A stretch of DNA of 64,000 nucleotides from Burkholderia cepacia (GTDB lineage: Bacteria; Pseudomonadota; Gammaproteobacteria; Burkholderiales; Burkholderiaceae). The DNA is taken from positions 20,596 to 84,595 of the forward strand of contig NZ_LDWR01000025.1 of NCBI RefSeq assembly GCF_001039005.1, given 5' to 3'. Shown in pieces: positions 17,059 through 23,910 of the stretch (positions are counted from its first letter, which is position 1; each line of letters opens with the position of its first letter). The notes under the pieces are model-generated. The model was not told where the DNA came from. It did not search any database and saw nothing but the letters and a program-made list of their open reading frames with translations. A program made the translations under genes and the position numbers.

Positions 17059-17202
17059 ATGAAAAGAGCGAAAGCACTGCTGCTCGTCGGTCTGGTTACG
17101 GCTGCCGCCTTTGCGGCACTGGCGCCCGAGGCGGCGCAGGCGAGCCCCCACAAGGTCTGCCACTCGCATCATCTGCATCGCACCTGCCACTGGGTCCGCT
17201 GA
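17059..17202 (+). CDS. HHHH-motif small secreted His/Cys-rich protein
   Basis: A 47-residue protein: a signal peptide of about 28 residues (MKRAKALLLVGLVTAAAFAA, cleavage near AQA-SP), then a very short mature part SPHKVCHSHHLHRTCHWVR. The mature peptide carries five His and two Cys in 19 residues, suggesting metal (Zn, Cu or Ni) binding or a disulfide loop. It matches the short HHHH-motif proteins known from Burkholderia, which have no assigned function. A GGAG site precedes the ATG, and a strong intrinsic terminator follows at 17258, so this is a mono-cistronic gene. Confidence 0.8.
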   Translation: MKRAKALLLVGLVTAAAFAALAPEAAQASPHKVCHSHHLHRTCHWVR

Positions 17203-17257
17203 TCCACCCAACGCTCGGTAGCAACACGTACCGGCAGCCCGGGAAAGCAGACACCGC

Positions 17258-17285
17258 AAGCCGATCTCACAGGATCGGCTTTTTC
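17258..17285 (+). terminator. intrinsic terminator after HHHH-motif gene
   Basis: AAGCCGATC-TCACAG-GATCGGCTT, followed by TTT, is a perfect 9-bp stem with a 6-base loop and T-run, 55 bp after the stop codon. Confidence 0.9.
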
Positions 17286-17481
17286 GTTTCAGGTGGGAGA
17301 ACGACGGCTCAAATCGTCACCGGTTCTGCAACAGGCATTCACTGTTCAGGGCGTCCGTGGCCGCGCCGGGGTGCGTGGATATGTTTACCGGATCGACCGC
17401 CCGTCAAGAAAATCAATCCATCAGGATAAGTTTTCTTATCACAACATCACGATTACAGATTCAAACTTCCATTTTCGAGAA

Positions 17482-17502
17482 CGCCCCGCACGCAGCGGGG
17501 CG
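17482..17502 (-). terminator. GC hairpin downstream of DUF2909 gene
   Basis: CGCCCCGC-ACGCA-GCGGGGCG is a perfect 8-bp stem lying just past the DUF2909 stop on the minus strand. There is no clear T-run, so termination strength is uncertain. Confidence 0.45.
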
Positions 17503-17510
17503 CACCCCGC

Positions 17511-17723
17511 TCAACGCCCGATCGGCAACCCGGTCGGTTCGATCCAGCCGAGCTTGTACGCGATCAGCAGCGACAGAAACAGCGTGACCGACAGCCCGAC
17601 ACGTGCCGCAAGCGACCACGCCATCCGCTTGGACTTCCCGCGATCGTGATTCATGAAGTACAGCGCGAAGATCAGGCTCGCGATGATCAGCGCGAATGCC
17701 ACGGAAACCAGCAGAGTTTTCAT
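17511..17723 (-). CDS. DUF2909 family twin-transmembrane protein
   Basis: A 70-residue inner-membrane protein with two hydrophobic helices (about 4-24, LLVSVAFALIIASLIFALYF, and 40-58, ARVGLSVTLFLSLLIAYKLG) joined by a basic loop MNHDRGKSKRMAW. This matches the DUF2909 'twin transmembrane' family, which often sits beside cytochrome-oxidase/SURF1 genes. No such genes are here. Its ATG overlaps the stop of the upstream 116-residue gene (ATGA), so the two are translationally coupled. Confidence 0.8.
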   Translation of the reverse strand: MKTLLVSVAFALIIASLIFALYFMNHDRGKSKRMAWSLAARVGLSVTLFLSLLIAYKLGWIEPTGLPIGR

Positions 17724-18070
17724 TGGTGTTGCCCTTGAAGATCGGAATCGGCCTGAATCAGTTCGGCCAGTTTTTGCCGTTCGTCGGCGAGGTCGCCGAC
17801 GCCCGACGCCGGCCAGTCCAGCGCGACGCCGTTGCCCAGCGAATCGCGCACGAGCGTCTGGTAGCGCCGATCGTTGATCCGGCCATGGTCAATCGCTTCC
17901 GAGATCTCGCGCCGGAACGGCAGCGGAAAACTCGCGTACGCACGCGACAGCGCCGCATATTGTCTCGCATCGATCTCTTTCGACGATGGTATGGCAGTCC
18001 AGATCACCACGGCCACGATGGCCGTGAACGGGATCGCCGTGTAGCGAAGAATGAACTTGGTCGGGGTCAT
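17720..18070 (-). CDS. hypothetical single-pass membrane protein
   Basis: A 116-residue protein with one hydrophobic segment near the N-terminus (FILRYTAIPFTAIVAVVIWT, about 6-25) and a soluble C-terminal region rich in charged residues (YASFPLPFRREISEAIDHGR and INDRRYQTLVRDSLGNGVAL). The topology suggests an anchored periplasmic domain. A slightly longer start at 18091 is possible. It ends in an ATGA overlap with the DUF2909 gene, forming a two-gene unit. I do not recognise the family. Confidence 0.6.
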   Translation of the reverse strand: MTPTKFILRYTAIPFTAIVAVVIWTAIPSSKEIDARQYAALSRAYASFPLPFRREISEAIDHGRINDRRYQTLVRDSLGNGVALDWPASGVGDLADERQKLAELIQADSDLQGQHQ

Positions 18071-18176
18071 GAAACGGTGGGTCGAAGTCATCGCGAAGGC
18101 GGGCCGTGCGGCTGCGAAGCCGCGGGCAGGCCGCGCCGCACACATTGTACTGAAAGCCCCATCAGGCCAACAGAGT

Positions 18177-18195
18177 ATGATAATGACATTATCAT
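18177..18195. promoter_or_regulatory. 19-bp perfect palindrome, candidate operator
   Basis: ATGATAATG-A-CATTATCAT is a perfect inverted repeat in the space between the minus-strand 116-residue gene and the plus-strand DUF1275 gene. Its TGATAAT/ATTATCA arms are the same arms as in Fur-type boxes, but separated by three bases instead of one. Confidence 0.5.
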
Positions 18196-18311
18196 GTTCA
18201 TCACATGATTCGAGAGACCCGGCGCCGTGTGCGAGCGGCCTGCCCGCACGGCCGTCCGGCGCCGGTCTTCCCGTCCGTGCCCGCGATCCGCGGCGATTGA
18301 GCGAAGCCCCT

Positions 18312-19070
18312 ATGCCAGCGCAGTACTTTCGAAACCTGACGGGAAAACACCGCAGCGCGACCGCAAACCGCCAGCTCGGGTTTTCGCTGGCGTTCGTCGC
18401 CGGCGCCGCCAATGCCGGCGGCTTCCTCGCGGTCAGGCAATACACGTCGCACATGAGCGGCATCGTGTCGGCGATCGCCGACCAGACGGCGCTCGGGGAC
18501 GTGCGGCTCGCACTGGCCGGCATCAGCTCGCTGGGGTCGTTCCTGATCGGCGCCAGCTGCTCGGCGATCCTCGTCAACTGGGGGCGCCGCCGCGGCCTGC
18601 AGAGCCAGTTCATGCTGCCGCTACTGGTCGAAGCCGCGCTGCTGCTCCTGTTCGGGCTGCTCGGCAGCCATCTCGCGCTGTGGGAGACGTTCTTCGTGCC
18701 GGTGACCGTCACGCTGCTGTGCTTCATCATGGGGCTGCAGAACGCGACGATCACCAAGCTGTCGGGCGCGGAGATCCGCACGACGCACATGACGGGCATC
18801 GTGACCGACCTCGGCATCGAACTCGGGAAACTGTTCTACTGGAACCGGTCGGCCGTCGACGTCGACGCGCACGCGGTCATCGCCAACCGCTCGAAACTGA
18901 GGATTCACGGCGCGATGCTCGCGTCGTTCTTCGTCGGCGGCCTGGCCGGCGCGATCGGCTTCAAGCATGTCGGCTACGTGTCGACCGTGCCGCTCGCCGC
19001 CCTGCTCGTCACGCTCGCGATCGTGCCCGTGATCGACGACCTGCTCGCGCTGCGCCGCGGCAGACGCTGA
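18312..19070 (+). CDS. DUF1275 (YoaK) family membrane protein
   Basis: A 252-residue inner-membrane protein with about six hydrophobic segments. Family blocks include LAFVAGAANAGGFLAVRQYT, SHMSGIVSAIADQTALG, LCFIMGLQNATITKLSGAEI and THMTGIVTDLGIELGK. The repeated SHMSG/THMTG boxes are the hallmark of DUF1275/YoaK. Function is unknown. Start ATG 18312 is the first that leaves a natural N-terminus; the open frame extends further upstream without a ribosome site. The palindrome at 18177 lies in its upstream region. Confidence 0.85.
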   Translation: MPAQYFRNLTGKHRSATANRQLGFSLAFVAGAANAGGFLAVRQYTSHMSGIVSAIADQTALGDVRLALAGISSLGSFLIGASCSAILVNWGRRRGLQSQFMLPLLVEAALLLLFGLLGSHLALWETFFVPVTVTLLCFIMGLQNATITKLSGAEIRTTHMTGIVTDLGIELGKLFYWNRSAVDVDAHAVIANRSKLRIHGAMLASFFVGGLAGAIGFKHVGYVSTVPLAALLVTLAIVPVIDDLLALRRGRR

Positions 19071-19157
19071 TCGCGCGCCGGGGCGGCGCTTTCCGCGGTA
19101 GCCCGCCAGGCGGATCGATTATAATTTGATTAACATACCGACCACCCGCGCCCTGCA

Positions 19158-19343
19158 ATGGAAACGAAAACCGCCCGCCTGACCGTCCTGATCGACCCTG
19201 CGAAGAAAGAAGCCTTCGAGATGCTCTGCGCGGAGCAGGATCTCACGCCGTCGCAAGTCGTGCGGCAGTTGATCCGCGAGTATCTCGACCGGCACGGCGT
19301 GACGTACAAGACCAAAAGCGCGCTCGGCAAGCGCGTGAAGTAA
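19158..19343 (+). CDS. ribbon-helix-helix (CopG/Arc-type) DNA-binding protein
   Basis: A 61-residue protein METKTARLTVLIDPAKKEAF, EMLCAEQDLTPSQVVRQLIR, EYLDRHGVTYKTK. The TARLTVLIDP strand, followed by two helices with a TPSQVVRQLI turn, is a ribbon-helix-helix fold. Such proteins act as small repressors or antitoxins, but no toxin gene follows (the next gene converges), so it is likelier an orphan regulator. It is preceded by an AT-rich segment with TTATAATT, a plausible promoter. Confidence 0.75.
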   Translation: METKTARLTVLIDPAKKEAFEMLCAEQDLTPSQVVRQLIREYLDRHGVTYKTKSALGKRVK

Positions 19344-19376
19344 CTGCGGCCGCACGGGCCACACCAGCGGCGCCGC

Positions 19377-20213
19377 TTACGCGCCGATTTCCCATCGCCC
19401 GTGCGACTGCGCACGCCACACCAGCCGCCGCGGATCGACACCTTCCCCGTCCTTCATGCGTCTCGCGGTGGCCGCCAGCTTGAGCTCGCCGGCCCGCGCA
19501 CACGCGAGCGCACGCTCGAGCAGGATGCGCAGCGACGGCAGCCGTCGGTCGCCCCTCCACGCAAACGCGATGAAGTTGTTGTCGTCGCCGCACGGCACCA
19601 GCGCATACGACGAACCGAACACCGATCGCAACTGCTCGAGATGCCGCGGCAGCGCCGGATCGTCGTCCATCAGGTTGATCGCCAGCACGCCGGCTTCGCT
19701 CAGGCGCTCGCGGCACGCGTCGAGAAACGCCGCGCCGGTACACCGGCCCGGCGTGCCGTCGGCGACAAACGCGTCGTGCAGAATCACGTCCGTCCGGATG
19801 TCCGCGCGGTTCACATGATCCGCGCCGTCGGCACACACCACGGCGAATCGCGCATCATCAGCAGGAATCCTGAACACGTCGCGCAGCGCGATCACGTCCG
19901 GGTTGATCTCGACCGCGTCGATCGCCGCGCCGGGCAGGTGCCGGTAGCAGTACTTCGCCAGCGACCCGCCGCCGAGCCCGAGCATGCAGATATGCGCGGG
20001 CGCGGGCTGCAGCAGCAGGAAGCCCATCATCACGCGCGTATAACCGAGTTCGAGCCGGATCGGATCCCTGAGCGACATGAAGCTCTGCGTGCCGAAATGA
20101 TCGAAGTGCAGCGACAGCGCGTGCCGCGTCTCCAGCACGAAAGGCCGGCCGTCGTTCAGTGGCGTCGACAGAAATTCGACAAACGCGTCGTAGGAAGTGC
20201 GATCCTCTGCCAT
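19377..20213 (-). CDS. spermidine synthase-like methyltransferase-fold protein
   Basis: A 278-residue cytoplasmic protein with the SpeE-type Rossmann fold. ICMLGLGGGSLAKYCYRHLP is the nucleotide-binding G-loop, AIDAVEINPDVIALRDVF gives the acidic ribose-binding residue, and ILHDAFVADGTPG occupies the catalytic loop region. The usual N-terminal SpeE beta-barrel is short. Such 'spermine/spermidine synthase domain' proteins are often of uncertain activity, so aminopropyl transfer is only possible. It lies 43 bp downstream of the phnA-like gene on the same strand, so they may be co-transcribed. Confidence 0.75.
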   Translation of the reverse strand: MAEDRTSYDAFVEFLSTPLNDGRPFVLETRHALSLHFDHFGTQSFMSLRDPIRLELGYTRVMMGFLLLQPAPAHICMLGLGGGSLAKYCYRHLPGAAIDAVEINPDVIALRDVFRIPADDARFAVVCADGADHVNRADIRTDVILHDAFVADGTPGRCTGAAFLDACRERLSEAGVLAINLMDDDPALPRHLEQLRSVFGSSYALVPCGDDNNFIAFAWRGDRRLPSLRILLERALACARAGELKLAATARRMKDGEGVDPRRLVWRAQSHGRWEIGA

Positions 20214-20256
20214 GCCCGGGTAGCCAGATGCAAACGATTGAGCGAAGCGTGCGCGC

Positions 20257-20598
20257 TCAGACCTTCTTCAGGTAGCAGGCCTTCAGCATGAAACCGCCCA
20301 TGTCGGTCTTGCAGTCGACTTCGTGATCGCCGCCGACGAGCCGGATGCTCTTGACCTTGGTGCCCATCTTCAGCGTGATCGACGAACCCTTCACGCGCAA
20401 GTCCTTGATCAGCACGACCGAATCGCCGTCCGACAGCACGTTGCCGTTCGCGTCCTTGACGACGTCGCCCGCCGGTTCGTCGCCCGCTTCGGCACCGGCG
20501 CCGGCCGACCATTCATGGCCGCAGTCGGCGCACACGGTCAGCGTGCCGTCCGGGTAAGTGTTTTCCATCGCGCATTGCGGGCAGGCGGGGGCGTTCAT
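20257..20598 (-). CDS. yjdM: PhnA/YjdM family zinc-ribbon protein
   Basis: A 113-residue protein, the normal family length. The N-terminal zinc ribbon has C6-x2-C9 and C23-x2-C26 (ACPQC ... CADCGHEW). The PhnA core follows: VVKDANGNVLSDGDSVVLIK, DLRVKGSSITLKMGTKVKSI, and the end GFMLKACYLKKV. Despite the name, family members have no confirmed role in phosphonate metabolism. ATG 20598 has GGAAG correctly placed; an upstream ATG at 20610 lacks a site. A palindromic AT-rich element lies 120-160 bp upstream. Confidence 0.88.
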   Translation of the reverse strand: MNAPACPQCAMENTYPDGTLTVCADCGHEWSAGAGAEAGDEPAGDVVKDANGNVLSDGDSVVLIKDLRVKGSSITLKMGTKVKSIRLVGGDHEVDCKTDMGGFMLKACYLKKV

Positions 20599-20719
20599 TG
20601 CGGCTTCCATTCGGGGGAGTTGAGTCGATCGAAAAAAATGCCGGGCGAGCAGGCACGTCACCCTGGCGGCATCGACGCGCGTGCCGACGGGTCGGCAGGC
20701 CGGCATCGGCGCACACGAC

Positions 20720-20760
20720 ATTATAATGCAATACACATATATTGCCCGCTGTATTATAAT
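20720..20760. promoter_or_regulatory. AT-rich imperfect inverted repeat upstream of yjdM
   Basis: ATTATAATgcaATACA at 20720-20735 is mirrored by TGTATTATAAT at 20750-20760. The arms match except for a 3-base insertion. It lies in the 300-bp space between the minus-strand yjdM gene and the plus-strand HPr-like gene and stands out as AT-rich. It could be an operator or overlapping divergent promoters. Confidence 0.45.
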
Positions 20761-20900
20761 CCCCCACTTCCTGCCATTCATCGGACTTGCCGGCTATTTC
20801 ACCGAGATTGCCAGCAAGTTCAAGCAAGATGGCACGCCCCGGTTACCCGATCGGCGCCGCGCACTGATCCCGACGACCCGTCCAGAGGCTATCCGACATC

Positions 20901-21164
20901 GTGGCAACCGTTGTGTACGTTGAAATCGGCCCCGCATGGAACCGCAACCGCGGCGGCACCGCACGAAACGCAACCGTCGAAGCGGCACGCGGCTTCGAAA
21001 GCGACATCCTGATGATCGCGAACGGGCAAAGCGGCAACGCGAAGGACGGCACGGCAATCGCGTCGCTGCAGGTGCACGGCGGCGCATCCGCGCAGGTGCT
21101 GGCCACCGGCCCCGACGAGGAAGCGGCGCTTCAGGCGCTGCTGCCCCTGCTGCAAGCGCGCTGA
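20901..21164 (+). CDS. HPr-like protein lacking the phosphorylatable histidine
   Basis: An 87-residue protein whose C-terminal two thirds follow the HPr pattern: ATVEAARGFESDILMIANGQ, SGNAKDGTAIASLQVHGGAS, VLATGPDEEAALQALLPLLQ. These correspond to HPr blocks such as 'sRFESDI', 'vNAKSimgv' and 'a.G.DE..Al..L'. The active-site loop of HPr (GLHARPA) is replaced by GPAWNRNRGGTARNAT, with no histidine. The start is GTG at 20901. It therefore cannot relay phosphate as HPr does. It may be a decayed copy or a repurposed binding protein. There are no PTS genes nearby. Confidence 0.6.
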   Translation: MATVVYVEIGPAWNRNRGGTARNATVEAARGFESDILMIANGQSGNAKDGTAIASLQVHGGASAQVLATGPDEEAALQALLPLLQAR

Positions 21165-21228
21165 CCCGCGCGACGCGATGGCACGGCATGGCCCGTCCAT
21201 CCCCGAATCTCCATTCCATGAGGAAGCG

Positions 21229-21450
21229 ATGAGCGACACCTTCACGTCAAACGCCCCGAACCTGTCAGCCTCCGCCATCTGGGCGCTCGAACGCCTCGCC
21301 GATGTTCGCTACGGACGCGATGCGCCGGCGCTCGGCTGGTCGATCGCGCGGGAGCTCGTCAACGCGGGCTTCGTCAGCCATTCCGCACACGGCCGCTCCG
21401 GCGCGTCGATCACGCCCGAAGGTCGGACCTTCCTGAAAAGCCGGAAGTAG
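21229..21450 (+). CDS. small hypothetical protein
   Basis: A 73-residue soluble protein starting MSDTFTSNAPNLSASAIWAL, with ELVNAGFVSHSAHGRSGASI near the middle and ending TPEGRTFLKSRK. A good GAGGAAG site precedes the ATG. The ALERLADVRYG...ELVNAGFV...ITPEGRTFL pattern resembles a short winged-helix (MarR/PadR-like) fragment, but that is weak. It lies 64 bp after the HPr-like gene on the same strand. Confidence 0.6.
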   Translation: MSDTFTSNAPNLSASAIWALERLADVRYGRDAPALGWSIARELVNAGFVSHSAHGRSGASITPEGRTFLKSRK

Positions 21451-21589
21451 GTCGCGCGCCGCGGCCAATCAGCTTGATACTTTCGAGCATCGTTTTGGCG
21501 ATTTTGCGTCTTACGAGGATCAGCATGCGCTTCTAAAGTGGAGTCACCCCGAACGAACGGGCCTCAACTTTCCAGTCAAGGAGCCAGTC

Positions 21590-22132
21590 ATGAGCCGCAT
21601 CGCCATCCCCGCCATCGAATCCGCCACCGGCGCAACCGCCGACGTGTACGCACAAGTCCGCAAGGTCGCCGGCGGCACCGTCCCCAACCTGTTCGCCGCC
21701 GTCGGCCATCTCGCGCCGAACGCGCTCGCAGCCGTGCTCAACGCCGAAGGCGTGCTCGCCGGCGGCACGCTGAGCAAGCAGGATCTCGAAACGATCAAGC
21801 TGCTGGTCAGCGCCGACACTGGGTGTGACTACTGCGTCGCCGCGCACAACCTGCTCGGCAAGATGACCGGCCTGTCGGCCGACGCGCTGCGCGCGATCCG
21901 CTCGGGGCAGCCGGGCACCGGCGACGCAAAGCGCGACGCGCTGATCCGCTTCGTGCTGAACCTGCAACGGACCAGCGGCACGATCACCGACGACGAATTC
22001 GCGGCAATCCGCGAAGCCGGCTACACGGATGCGCAACTCGCGGAAATCTCGCTCGCGATCGCGCTGACGATCTTCACCAACACGTTCAACCGCATCAACG
22101 ACACGGTCGTCGATTTCCCGCCCGTGAAGTAA
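21590..22132 (+). CDS. carboxymuconolactone decarboxylase / AhpD-like protein
   Basis: A 180-residue AhpD-superfamily protein. The redox motif is C79-D-Y-C82-x3-H86 in DTGCDYCVAAHNLLGK, the CxxC-xxxH signature of alkylhydroperoxidase-type members. Supporting blocks are VPNLFAAVGHLAPNALAAVL and ETIKLLVSAD. It probably acts as a thiol-disulfide or peroxide-reducing cytoplasmic enzyme. AAGGAG precedes the ATG. A peroxiredoxin gene lies 275 bp downstream on the same strand, consistent with a shared role in oxidant defence. Confidence 0.85.
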   Translation: MSRIAIPAIESATGATADVYAQVRKVAGGTVPNLFAAVGHLAPNALAAVLNAEGVLAGGTLSKQDLETIKLLVSADTGCDYCVAAHNLLGKMTGLSADALRAIRSGQPGTGDAKRDALIRFVLNLQRTSGTITDDEFAAIREAGYTDAQLAEISLAIALTIFTNTFNRINDTVVDFPPVK

Positions 22133-22268
22133 GCGATATCGCCGGCATCGGGACCACATGCGTCCCGATGCCGGCTCCCCCTCCCTGTTTCGACCGCGCC
22201 CGTCCCGGCCCCGTTGCCGCGACGGGCGCACTGCGTCGATCATCGCCGCGACGCAGGATCCGCCGCCG

Positions 22269-22287
22269 CCATTCCCGCCGGGAATGG
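22269..22287. promoter_or_regulatory. palindrome CCATTCC-N5-GGAATGG upstream of peroxiredoxin
   Basis: CCATTCCCGCCGGGAATGG is a perfect 19-bp inverted repeat (8-bp arms, 3-bp centre) 121 bp before the peroxiredoxin start. The same outer arms occur in the 19-bp palindrome at 26160-26178, in the AraC/Old Yellow Enzyme divergent region, suggesting one shared regulator. Confidence 0.55.
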
Positions 22288-22407
22288 AAGTTATGCGTGC
22301 GCGCCCGCTACCGACGCGAGAGCGCTTCGCCGAAGATGGGTTCCACGACGAGCCGATCGCTCGCCAGCCACGCAACCCGACTTCCATTCATTCACAGGAG
22401 ATTCGCC

Positions 22408-23076
22408 ATGTCGCTCCAGGACAAACTCGACGCATTCAAGGCCGACTTCAAGGCGGGCAAGCCGCCGTACCACGCGCCGCCCGAAATCCACCCGATCATG
22501 GAACGCGCGACGGCCGAACTGATCGCGAGCGGCCAGGCCGCCCGTGCGATCAAGGCCGGCGATCGCGCGCCGACGTTCCGCCTGAAGGACCAGGACGGCA
22601 ACGACGTATCGTCCGTCGACCTGCTCGCGAAGGGGCCGCTGGTCGTCACGTTCTATCGCGGCGTCTGGTGCCCGTATTGCAACCTCGAACTGCAGGCGCT
22701 GAACGAGGCGCTGCCGCAGCTCCAGGCGCTCGGCGCGAACGTGGTCGCGATTTCGCCGCAAACAGCCGTCAACAGCCGCAAGTCCGTCCGCACGAATCAT
22801 CTCGGCTTCCCCGTGCTGGTCGACGCACACGGCGAGACAGGCGCCGCGTTCGGCCTGCGCTTCAACCTGCCCGACTATCTGGTCGACCTGTACACGATGC
22901 TGAAGAACGACCTGCCGGCATTCAACAACGATCCCGGCTGGACGCTGCCGATGCCGGCACGCTACGTGATCGGCCAGGACGGCATCGTGCTGTACTCGGA
23001 AGTCAATCCCGACTACACGCATCGCCCCGATCCGTCGGACATGTTCCCCGTCATCGACAAGGCCGTGCACGCGTAA
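22408..23076 (+). CDS. peroxiredoxin-like protein (AhpC/TSA family)
   Basis: A 222-residue thioredoxin-fold peroxidase. The catalytic motif is TFYRGVWCPYCNLELQALNE with peroxidatic C88 and a nearby C91 (CPYC). This is the 'peroxiredoxin-like' type, in which both cysteines lie in the N-terminal motif. The preceding RAPTFRLKDQDGNDVSSVDL is standard for the fold. CAGGAG precedes ATG 22408. It is cytoplasmic and probably reduces organic peroxides. The SDR gene follows after 71 bp on the same strand and may be co-transcribed. Confidence 0.88.
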   Translation: MSLQDKLDAFKADFKAGKPPYHAPPEIHPIMERATAELIASGQAARAIKAGDRAPTFRLKDQDGNDVSSVDLLAKGPLVVTFYRGVWCPYCNLELQALNEALPQLQALGANVVAISPQTAVNSRKSVRTNHLGFPVLVDAHGETGAAFGLRFNLPDYLVDLYTMLKNDLPAFNNDPGWTLPMPARYVIGQDGIVLYSEVNPDYTHRPDPSDMFPVIDKAVHA

Positions 23077-23147
23077 GCGCGTGCCGCCGCGCCACCGCAC
23101 GTGGCGCGGCGACTCTTCCTGTTTTCCTATTTCATCTGGAGTCCTCT

Positions 23148-23864
23148 ATGACCGCACGCACTTTTCTCGTCACCGGCGCGACCAAGGGGATCGGACGCGC
23201 GCTTGCCGAACGGCTGGTGCGCACCGGGCATCGCGTCATCGGCCTCGCGCGCGACGACGCGGAGTTCCCGGGCGAACTCGTTCGCGTCGATCTCGCCGAC
23301 AGCCAGGCGACCGGCGCCGTGCTGCAAGCACTCGTGCAGCGGCACGCGATCGACGGCGTCGTGAACAATGTCGGCCTCGTACGCCCGCAGTCCGTCGGCG
23401 ACGTGACGCTCGGCGACCTCGACGACGTACTCGCGCTGAACCTGCATCCGGCCGTCCAGACCGTGCAGGCACTGCTGCCCGGCATGCGCGAGCGCGGCTG
23501 GGGGCGCGTCGTCAACCTTTCCAGCCTGACCGTGCTCGGCATCGTGCAGCGCACCGCGTATGCGGCGGCGAAAGCCGCGCTGGTGAGCTTTTCGCGATCG
23601 TGGGCGCTGGAACTCGCGAACACGGGCATCACCGTCAATGCGGTGGCGCCCGGGCCGACGGAAACGGAACTGTTCCGCGCCAACAATGCACCGGGCAGCG
23701 AAGGCGAGCAGCGTTATCTCGCCGCCGTCCCGATGGGGCGCTTCGGCAAGCCCGACGAAATCGCGGCGGCGATCGCGTTCCTGCTGTCGGACGATGCCGG
23801 CTTCATGACGGGACAGACGCTCTACGTCGACGGCGGCGCGTCGATCGGCAAGGCGCCGTTCTGA
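23148..23864 (+). CDS. short-chain dehydrogenase/reductase (SDR)
   Basis: A 238-residue classical SDR. The NAD(P) loop is TGATKGIG (9-16), NNVG is at 73-76, catalytic Y138-x3-K142 lies in TAYAAAKAAL with Ser at 125-126, and YVDGGASIGKAPF forms the C-terminus. R15-like charge in TKGIGRALAER suggests NADP preference, though this is weak. Substrate unknown. It follows the peroxiredoxin gene and is convergent with a LysR regulator. Confidence 0.88.
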   Translation: MTARTFLVTGATKGIGRALAERLVRTGHRVIGLARDDAEFPGELVRVDLADSQATGAVLQALVQRHAIDGVVNNVGLVRPQSVGDVTLGDLDDVLALNLHPAVQTVQALLPGMRERGWGRVVNLSSLTVLGIVQRTAYAAAKAALVSFSRSWALELANTGITVNAVAPGPTETELFRANNAPGSEGEQRYLAAVPMGRFGKPDEIAAAIAFLLSDDAGFMTGQTLYVDGGASIGKAPF

Positions 23865-23910
23865 GCGGCGACCACGGGTCGGTGAAAACGGCGGCCCTGC
23901 CCGGCCGCCT

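Noticed and set aside
16718..17062. 114-codon frame upstream of the HHHH-motif gene
   Set aside because: Arg-rich with no start context or family, and it overlaps the likely promoter of a real gene.
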